A stretch of DNA of 8,127 nt. Origin: an uncultured Verrucomicrobiota bacterium (lineage in GTDB: Bacteria; Verrucomicrobiota; Kiritimatiellia; RFP12; UBA1067). The translations under genes were made by a program, and so were the position numbers. The DNA is taken from contig CAMOXA010000061.1 of NCBI GenBank assembly GCA_946628745.1, positions 1 through 8,127 of the forward strand, given 5' to 3'. The notes beneath the pieces are model-generated. The model was not told where the DNA came from. It was given only the letters and a program-made list of their open reading frames with translations, and did no database searches. Shown in pieces: positions 1 to 5,103 of the stretch (its first letter is position 1; every line of letters starts with the position of its first letter).

Positions 1-793
1 CAGCCTCGACAGGCGCAGGCTCTTCCGCTGCGGGCGCGGCGGCGGGCGCGTCGTCTTTCGGCTCCTCCGGCTTCGGCAGGAGCTTCTCGACGGAGTAACC
101 CGGCACGACGAAGACCCACTTCTTGCCGTCGATCTTGAGATAGCGTTCGCTGCCGCCTTCGACCGTCGCGCCGACCGTCACGGTCGCGTTCGTGTCGCCC
201 GCGATCGTCACCTTGGCGACGACACCTGTCGCGAAACCGAATGTCGCGTCGTCAAGAGACGGCTCCGCCAGCTTCGAGAAGCTTATCCACGGCTCGTCGA
301 CAATCTTCGTCTCGCACCATCTCTTCGGATCGTCCCCGAAAGCGTCGAGAGACTCGCCTGTCAGCACGGCCTTGCCTTTGTATTCCGCATACCTCCCGAA
401 GCTCCAGTTGTCGTGGCGCTCGCCGAGCGTGACGGACGCGAGTTCGCGTCCCTCGGCGTCCTTGACGACGACCGGCGTCTTCTGCGAGAGCGTCTTGCCC
501 GGGACCACCTGGCCGGCTTTCAGCTCCTGCAGCTTCATGAGGTTGTCGGCGATCTTGGACCTGTCGGCGGGATAGTCCTGCATCGTCGTCACGACCCAGC
601 CCCCGTCCCCGGCGGCAAGGCGCACCTTGTCGCCAATCTCCACGCTGGCGACTTTCTCGATATCGAACGCGCCTACTATTTTCTCTCCCGCTATGGACGG
701 CGAACGGCTCGCGCCGCTGCCGCCCGCATAGTATGCCGCGCCCCCGAGCGCGACCGCCGCGCCGGCCAATATGGACAATCCTTTTCCTGTCAT
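1..793 (-). CDS. DUF4340 domain-containing membrane-anchored protein (3' end off window)
   Basis: This open frame starts with ATG at 793 and is still open at base 1, giving 264 visible residues. Residues 5-23 form one hydrophobic N-terminal segment, so the rest is probably periplasmic. The body has the alternating pattern of DUF4340 proteins: a GWVVTT strand (residues 65-70), a PADRSKIADNLMKLQEL helix (75-91), then RWCETKIVDEPW (158-169) and a KKWVFVVPGYSVEKLLP strand-helix (224-240). After residue 241 it turns into a low-complexity Pro/Ala/Glu/Lys tail that reaches the window edge. The start lies 4 bases after the TAG of the permease-GldG fusion. A GAGAGGA ribosome site (801-807), 7 bases upstream, lies inside the end of that gene, so coupled translation is likely. 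DUF4340 proteins are known as the last gene of GldA/GldF/GldG-like ABC cassettes. They have no established biochemical role; I infer an accessory periplasmic subunit. The domain call is from pattern recognition, not a profile search. Confidence 0.78.
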   Translation of the reverse strand, partial: MTGKGLSILAGAAVALGGAAYYAGGSGASRSPSIAGEKIVGAFDIEKVASVEIGDKVRLAAGDGGWVVTTMQDYPADRSKIADNLMKLQELKAGQVVPGKTLSQKTPVVVKDAEGRELASVTLGERHDNWSFGRYAEYKGKAVLTGESLDAFGDDPKRWCETKIVDEPWISFSKLAEPSLDDATFGFATGVVAKVTIAGDTNATVTVGATVEGGSERYLKIDGKKWVFVVPGYSVEKLLPKPEEPKDDAPAAAPAAEEPAPVEA

Positions 794-797
794 TTTC

Positions 798-3362
798 CTA
801 TCCTCTCTTTCTCATGTATCCGTGCGCCAGACCGAAGAGCACCACCAGAAGCGGCACCAGCGCGATGTTGTACCATTTCAGCCTCGTGCCGAGCGAATCG
901 ATATCGGCGGTGAGCTCCTTTCTCACGTTCTTGAGCTCGCGGCGCGTGTCGGCCTGGGCCTGGCGCAGTTTCGCGATCTCCTCGCGCTGCTCCCTCGAGA
1001 GTATGAACCTCTCGTCGCCCGACTTCTCGCTCTGAAGCTGAGACAGCCTCGCCTGCGTCTTCTGGAGTTCCGCCTGAAAGTCCGCCTCGCGCTGCTGCCA
1101 CTTTTCGGTGGCCGAAGCCCTCAGCTTCTCGACGACTTCGAACGGACGGTTCGAAGACCGGCGCGTTCTAAGGCCTATCAGCTCCTCGCGCCCGGCGAAC
1201 TGCTCGATCACGCCCGCGAAGAGCGCTATGTTGTCGTTCGCGAGCTGCGGCACGTTGCCGAAAGGCGTGCGAAGCATCATCACGCACGCGTCGTCCATCA
1301 GGAAGTCGCCGTCCGCGAACAGCATGACGCTGCCGCGTCCCTCGGCGAGCGCCCCTTCGACGGCGTTCGTCCCGTCGGGCCCCTGCGGATACGCCGTCTT
1401 GAAGAGACCCGACAGCCTGGCGGCGACGACGCGCTCCTTTCCGTCTGGAACCGCGTCCTTGCCGGAGCCGCCTCCCATCATGAGCGCCATTTTCTCGACC
1501 GACGAAGAATGCCCGGCCGAAGTCGATATAAGCGGCTTGAACTCGAGATCGGGGTTCTTCGATCCGTCGAACGTGAAAGCGCCCGCGAACGGCATCAGCA
1601 CCTGCGTGAGACGCGAGACGAGCAGATCGTCCTTCGCCATGTTGTCCGCGCCGAGCGAGAGGCACGCCGGCTCGTCCGCAGCCTGCCGGCCGAGCTTTGT
1701 CGACGCGGCGAGATCGCACGTGACGCGCGAGTCTTCGAACTTCACGCCCCACGCGTCGAAGAGTTTGCCGAGAGTGGACGGACCGTCCCCGCCCATGCCG
1801 GGCATCTGGCGGTTGCGCGCGCTCTGCAGCTCCGCGATGCTCATCGGGTCCGTGCACGCGACGAGCCTGCCGCCTTTCATGACGAACTGGTCGATCGCGT
1901 ACAGCGTCTTGTCGCTGAGGTCCTTCGCGTGCAGCAGGACGAGCGCCTTGACGTCGTCGTCGATCTTGTCCGTATCGACTGGCACCGCTCTTACGGTGTA
2001 GTCCTTGGACAGTTCGCTGAACGCGACCCAGCCCTGGGGCGGACGCTGGCCCATCTGCATCATCATCGGGTTCGTCTCCCCGGCGAGGACTCCCTCAAGC
2101 GATGTCATGACGCCAACGACCGGACGCTCCGGCCAGGCGACGCGGGTTATGAGGCGCGTCAGGTCGTACTCGAGGCTGGATTCCGTCGCCGGCGAAAGCG
2201 CGCCAAGCGTCTCGGTGCGCTCTCCGGACGCCGCGACCACGCCGAAGTATATCGGCGAGCCGAACTGCCGCGCCGCCTGCGGCTCGATGCCGTAGCGCTG
2301 GGCCCACTCTTCGGCGTCCGAATCGGGCGTCGGGTCGTACTCTTCGAGGACTATCCGGCCGCCTGCCGCGCGAACGTATTCCCTTAGCAGGTACGACACC
2401 TCGTCGGAGTATTTCTTGAGATCCTTCGGCGTCTCGTCGTTGCTCGAACTGAAGTAGAACTTCAGCGTGACATCCGAATCGAGCTTGCCGAGGACCGCCT
2501 TTGAGCCGTCCGAGAGCGTGTAGAGCCTCTCTTCGGTGAAATCGCCGCGCACTGCCGCCTTGGCGAGGATGACATCCGCCGCGACCGCGATCGCCGCGAT
2601 TGCGGCGAGGCCCGCGAGCCCCTTGGACGCCCCGCGGCGTCCGTCTGTCACCGTCTTCGCGGCGGCGATGAAAAACACCATCACTCCCGCGTAGTACCCG
2701 ATGTCGGCCAGATCGATGACGCCGCGCCTCAACGCCTCGAAGTGCGTCAGCAGCGACAGCGCCGCGATGCCGTCGACGATCTTGACCGGCACCCCCCACG
2801 AGGCGAGCGCGCCCGAGACCGGGTCGAAGCCGATCACCAGCAGGGCGAACACCATCGCGAGAGACGTCACGAAACCGACCACGCTGGAACGCGACAGAGA
2901 CGAGGCGAAAAGCCCTATCGCCGTCGCCGCGCCCGCGAGCAGGAACGAGCCCACATACCCGCACATGACGACGCCCCAGTCGGGCGAGCCGAGATAGCCC
3001 GCCGTGAGAGGAACCGGGAACGTGAGCGCGAGCGCTACGCCTATGAACGCCCACGCCGCGAAAAACTTGCCCGCGAGGACTTCCCATGCCGTCATCGGCA
3101 GCGTCAGCAGGAGCTCCGCCGTGCCGTTGCGCCGCTCGTCGGCCCAAAGCCCCATCGTCGCGGCAGGCACCAGCAGCAGGTACACCCACGGGTGCCAGAA
3201 GAAGAACGGCGTCAGCTCGGCCTGGCCGCGCTCGTAGAACATCGCGACCACGAACGCCAGAAAGCCGGCGAGCACCAGAAACGCCGTCAAAAACACGTAC
3301 GCGACAGGCGAGTCGAAATACGACTTGAACTCGCGCTTGAATACCGAAAATGCGTTTTTCAC
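798..3362 (-). CDS. ABC-2 permease (GldF-like) fused to GldG-like auxiliary domain
   Basis: An 854-residue membrane protein joins two parts that are separate in the Bacteroidetes Gld system. Residues 1-240 are a GldF-type ABC-2 permease: a cytoplasmic FKREFKSYFDSPVAYVF start, membrane segments near 20-42, 58-75, 98-122, 130-153, 162-178 and 222-235, and the ADERRNGTAELLLTLP signature at 74-89. Residues 248-268 form another membrane segment, followed by the GldG-like part: a DUF7088-like stretch from RGDFTEERLYTLSDGSK (272-288) to about 380, then an ABC_transp_aux-like domain (about 412-690). A predicted coiled coil (about 742-822), one membrane segment (829-847) and a basic RKRG end complete it. 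I chose GTG at 3362. An AAGGAGG site lies 7 bases upstream, the GTGA overlaps the ATPase stop by 4 bases, and the N-terminus then matches the family. An in-frame ATG at 3392 would add ten residues without similar support. Role: the membrane half of the ABC exporter; substrate unknown. Confidence 0.88.
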   Translation of the reverse strand: MKNAFSVFKREFKSYFDSPVAYVFLTAFLVLAGFLAFVVAMFYERGQAELTPFFFWHPWVYLLLVPAATMGLWADERRNGTAELLLTLPMTAWEVLAGKFFAAWAFIGVALALTFPVPLTAGYLGSPDWGVVMCGYVGSFLLAGAATAIGLFASSLSRSSVVGFVTSLAMVFALLVIGFDPVSGALASWGVPVKIVDGIAALSLLTHFEALRRGVIDLADIGYYAGVMVFFIAAAKTVTDGRRGASKGLAGLAAIAAIAVAADVILAKAAVRGDFTEERLYTLSDGSKAVLGKLDSDVTLKFYFSSSNDETPKDLKKYSDEVSYLLREYVRAAGGRIVLEEYDPTPDSDAEEWAQRYGIEPQAARQFGSPIYFGVVAASGERTETLGALSPATESSLEYDLTRLITRVAWPERPVVGVMTSLEGVLAGETNPMMMQMGQRPPQGWVAFSELSKDYTVRAVPVDTDKIDDDVKALVLLHAKDLSDKTLYAIDQFVMKGGRLVACTDPMSIAELQSARNRQMPGMGGDGPSTLGKLFDAWGVKFEDSRVTCDLAASTKLGRQAADEPACLSLGADNMAKDDLLVSRLTQVLMPFAGAFTFDGSKNPDLEFKPLISTSAGHSSSVEKMALMMGGGSGKDAVPDGKERVVAARLSGLFKTAYPQGPDGTNAVEGALAEGRGSVMLFADGDFLMDDACVMMLRTPFGNVPQLANDNIALFAGVIEQFAGREELIGLRTRRSSNRPFEVVEKLRASATEKWQQREADFQAELQKTQARLSQLQSEKSGDERFILSREQREEIAKLRQAQADTRRELKNVRKELTADIDSLGTRLKWYNIALVPLLVVLFGLAHGYMRKRG

Positions 3363-4096
3363 TTCGTGGCCTCCTTCCCGCCGTCCTTGCATGTGAGGTT
3401 GCGAAAGACCGTGTCAAGCCTGCCGCTCGGATCCATCGCCTTGAGCTTGGCGGGCGTGCCGTCCGCCTTTATCTCGCCGTCGGCTATGACGATAGCCCTC
3501 GTGCAGACCGCGTCGACCTCCTCCAGTATGTGCGTAGATATGACGATCGCCTTTTCTGCGGACATCTCTTTTATCATTTCGCGGACGGCGTACTTCTGGT
3601 TCGGGTCGAGACCGTCCGTCGGCTCGTCCATTATCAAGACCGCCGGGTCGTGGATGATCGCCTGCGCGAAGCATGTGCGCTGGCGGTAGCCCTTTGACAG
3701 CGTTTCTATCGTTTTCCTGGCCACCGGCTCCAGTCGCGCCTTGGCTATCGCGCGCTCGACGGCCTCGCGCCTCTTCGCCCCCCTGAAGCCGCGTATCTCG
3801 GCTATGAACGCGAGATACTCTTCGACGACCATCGCGCGGTAGCTCGGCGCCGACTCCGGCAGGTAGCCGAGGCATTTCTTCGCCTCGACGGGATCCGCCG
3901 TTATGTCGTGCCCGCATATCAAAGCCGTCCCTTCCGACGGCGGCAGAAAACCCGTTATCATCCGCATGGTCGTGGACTTTCCCGCGCCGTTCGGCCCGAG
4001 GAACCCGAGCACTTCGCCCTTCGAGACCGAGAAGGATATTCCCTTCACGGCCTCGAAATCGCCGAAGCGCTTCTTTAGATTTTTAACTTCCAGCAT
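3359..4096 (-). CDS. ABC transporter ATP-binding protein, GldA-like
   Basis: A complete 245-residue cytoplasmic ATPase. Visible motifs are the Walker A GPNGAGKS (34-41), the Q-loop region GYLPESAPSY (77-86) with Glu where most ABC ATPases have Gln, the signature LSKGYRQR (133-140), the Walker B VLIMDEPT (153-160), the D-loop DGLDPNQ (161-167) and the switch histidine H189 in STH. GYLPE, LSKGYRQR and GLDPNQ together are typical of the GldA/ABC-2 exporter subfamily rather than of importers. It should hydrolyse ATP to power the permease-GldG fusion encoded directly downstream, with which it overlaps by 4 bases (GTGA). The ATG at 4096 has AAGGAG 4 bases upstream, and a good promoter lies just before it, so this is the first gene of the cassette. 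The C-terminal 35 residues are short and lack a clear extra domain. The substrate cannot be read from the sequence, and the gene symbol is withheld because a gliding role is not shown. Confidence 0.93.
   Translation of the reverse strand: MLEVKNLKKRFGDFEAVKGISFSVSKGEVLGFLGPNGAGKSTTMRMITGFLPPSEGTALICGHDITADPVEAKKCLGYLPESAPSYRAMVVEEYLAFIAEIRGFRGAKRREAVERAIAKARLEPVARKTIETLSKGYRQRTCFAQAIIHDPAVLIMDEPTDGLDPNQKYAVREMIKEMSAEKAIVISTHILEEVDAVCTRAIVIADGEIKADGTPAKLKAMDPSGRLDTVFRNLTCKDGGKEATK
3370..3376 (-). promoter_or_regulatory. Strong ribosome binding site deciding a GTG start
   Basis: AAGGAGG reads on the minus strand 7 bases before GTG at 3362. It lies inside the last codons of the ATPase gene. It supports the GTG start of the permease-GldG fusion over the upstream in-frame ATG at 3392. 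Confidence 0.8.
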
Positions 4097-4122
4097 TTCT
4101 CTCCTTGATTGAAAACCGGGAT

Positions 4123-4151
4123 ATTATATCAAAAAGCGTCTGCCGCGTCAC
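4123..4151 (-). promoter_or_regulatory. Sigma-70-type promoter of the ABC cassette
   Basis: Reading the minus strand, GTGACG (4146-4151, four of six matches to TTGACA) is followed by 17 bases and then a perfect TATAAT (4123-4128). Transcription would start around 4116, about 20 bases before the ATPase ATG. The -35 and spacer lie within the last codons of the upstream gene. A perfect -10 at ideal spacing in GC-rich DNA directly before a new functional block makes this a convincing prediction, though it is not experimentally shown. Confidence 0.68.
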
Positions 4152-4992
4152 TTACCCTTTTCTGGCGCTTTTCGGCGGCCGCCTTCACTTCGTCGCGGCG
4201 TAGCGATTCCTTTTCGTCGGCGGCTACCGTAAGCATCGAATAGTCCCACCCGACAAGCATCGTCTCGTAGTCGCGCGACGCCCCCGCGAGGCACGCCGTC
4301 ACATAGCGCCCGGCGCCTATGTCGAACGTCCAGATCGGCCTGAAGGAGCTGCGCGGACGCGCCCACGTCTGGTAGCGTTTCTCGAGCGCCTCGATGAGAT
4401 AGTGCCGGCGCCACCTCGTCGTGCCGGGCTCGACCGCGTCTTTGGCGCACGCGCAAACCTTTGCGATCTTGTGGGTCTTGGGCGTGACGTAGACGTAATA
4501 GTCGTCGAAGCCTTCGAGCGTCTTTGCCGGCTTGAACGACGCCCTGAGAAGCGTCGGCTCCTCGGGATCGGACGCGAACTCTCCGCCTTCGAAGACTTCC
4601 CCGAACTTGAGCCCCATGAACGAGTCGGCCGTGCCCGCGCTCTCGCCATCGTCCTTCGCCTTGCCCTCTGCCGTCGGCGTCAGCGCCGTCGGCCCGTCGT
4701 ACGTCGTGTAGCTCGTCGCGTATTCGCTCGTCGACGTCCCGAGGACGTTGCCCTCGTCGTCAAGCGTCGTCGACGTCTCGCGCCGGCGCTCCGTCACCAT
4801 GTTGCCGTTCGTCGTCACGGTGCATTCCGTGAATGACTTCGTGACGCTGCCGTTGTCGTTTGTGACGACCGTCGACTCGGACGTCTTGGAAGTCTTGTCT
4901 TCCTGCGCCTCTGCCTTGCCGCGGGCCGCCAGCGCCGCCAGCGCGACGGCCGCGCCGACCGCCAATACCATTGCTGCATTTCTTCCGTTCAT
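4129..4992 (-). CDS. Secreted protein of unknown function with Thr-rich repeats
   Basis: I do not recognise this 287-residue protein. Residues 1-29 look like a Sec signal peptide (basic start, hydrophobic 7-23, AEA before Q30). Residues 39-100 are Thr/Ser-rich and built of about four degenerate units such as TVVTNDNGSVT, TVTTNGNMVT and STTLDDEGNVL, which look like beta-hairpins with Asn/Asp-Gly turns. A charged linker (101-123) follows. A compact domain then starts at FMGLKFGEVF (125-134), contains YYVYVT (165-170), a CAC motif (C180, C182) and LIEALEKRYQ (199-208), and ends in a Lys/Arg/Glu-rich helix. The four cysteines after the signal peptide are C57, C180, C182 and C234. ATG at 4992 is preferred over 4998, because AGGA lies 7 bases before 4992 but only 1 before 4998. 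It has its own leader with a hairpin and a likely promoter, and the next cassette has its own promoter too, so it may be a separate unit. Location: periplasm or outside. Confidence 0.8.
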   Translation of the reverse strand: MNGRNAAMVLAVGAAVALAALAARGKAEAQEDKTSKTSESTVVTNDNGSVTKSFTECTVTTNGNMVTERRRETSTTLDDEGNVLGTSTSEYATSYTTYDGPTALTPTAEGKAKDDGESAGTADSFMGLKFGEVFEGGEFASDPEEPTLLRASFKPAKTLEGFDDYYVYVTPKTHKIAKVCACAKDAVEPGTTRWRRHYLIEALEKRYQTWARPRSSFRPIWTFDIGAGRYVTACLAGASRDYETMLVGWDYSMLTVAADEKESLRRDEVKAAAEKRQKRVSDAADAF

Positions 4993-5014
4993 TTTCATTT
5001 CCTTTCTTTTGAGT

Positions 5015-5035
5015 CCCGGAGAACCCTTCCCCGGG
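5015..5035 (-). promoter_or_regulatory. Hairpin in the 5' leader of the unknown secreted protein gene
   Basis: On the minus strand CCCGGGGA pairs with TCTCCGGG around the loop AGGGT: eight pairs including one G-T wobble, with a 5-base loop. No T-run follows, so it is not an intrinsic terminator. It lies between the likely -10 box (5048-5053) and the ribosome site. It would fall within a few bases of the mRNA 5' end, where such a structure could protect against decay. Confidence 0.55.
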
Positions 5036-5047
5036 CTGACGGAAGAA

Positions 5048-5053
5048 ATTGTA
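5048..5053 (-). promoter_or_regulatory. Candidate -10 box for the unknown secreted protein gene
   Basis: TACAAT (five of six matches to TATAAT) lies in an AT-rich stretch 55 bases before the ATG at 4992. No good -35 sits at 16-18 bases: ATTGCC is at 15 and TTAACA at 20. The promoter is therefore plausible but weak, or depends on an activator. Confidence 0.4.
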
Positions 5054-5061
5054 CAAAAAGA

Positions 5062-5082
5062 TTGTTAAGGCAATGTTAACAA
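5062..5082 (-). repeat. Perfect 7+7 inverted repeat: operator or weak terminator
   Basis: TTGTTAA, a 7-base spacer, then TTAACAA form a perfect dyad of 21 bases. On the minus strand it begins 21 bases after the GH97 stop codon and is followed by TCTTTTTG. As RNA it could be a weak AT-stemmed terminator for the GH97 transcript. As DNA it covers the -35 region of the next gene and has the shape of a repressor site. The sequence does not decide between the two. Confidence 0.5.
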
Positions 5083-5103
5083 ACGCGAGAAACCGCAGGC
5101 GTA

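Noticed and set aside
771..2387. A 538-codon plus-strand open frame opposite the permease-GldG fusion
   Set aside because: Its Arg/Leu/His-rich composition, lack of any motif and full overlap with a well-supported gene mark it as a shadow.
3363..3392. Upstream in-frame ATG start for the fusion protein
   Set aside because: It would overlap the ATPase gene by 34 bases and lacks a clear ribosome site. GTG at 3362 has AAGGAGG at 7 bases and gives the family N-terminus.
2095..3417. A 440-codon minus-strand frame overlapping the fusion gene
   Set aside because: It is the same strand in another frame, rich in Arg and Gly, without domains, and inside a gene with clear family motifs.
5015..5035. GC-rich hairpin as an intrinsic terminator of the GH97 gene
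   Set aside because: ACTCAAAAG rather than a T-run follows it on the minus strand, and on the plus strand there is no gene to terminate.
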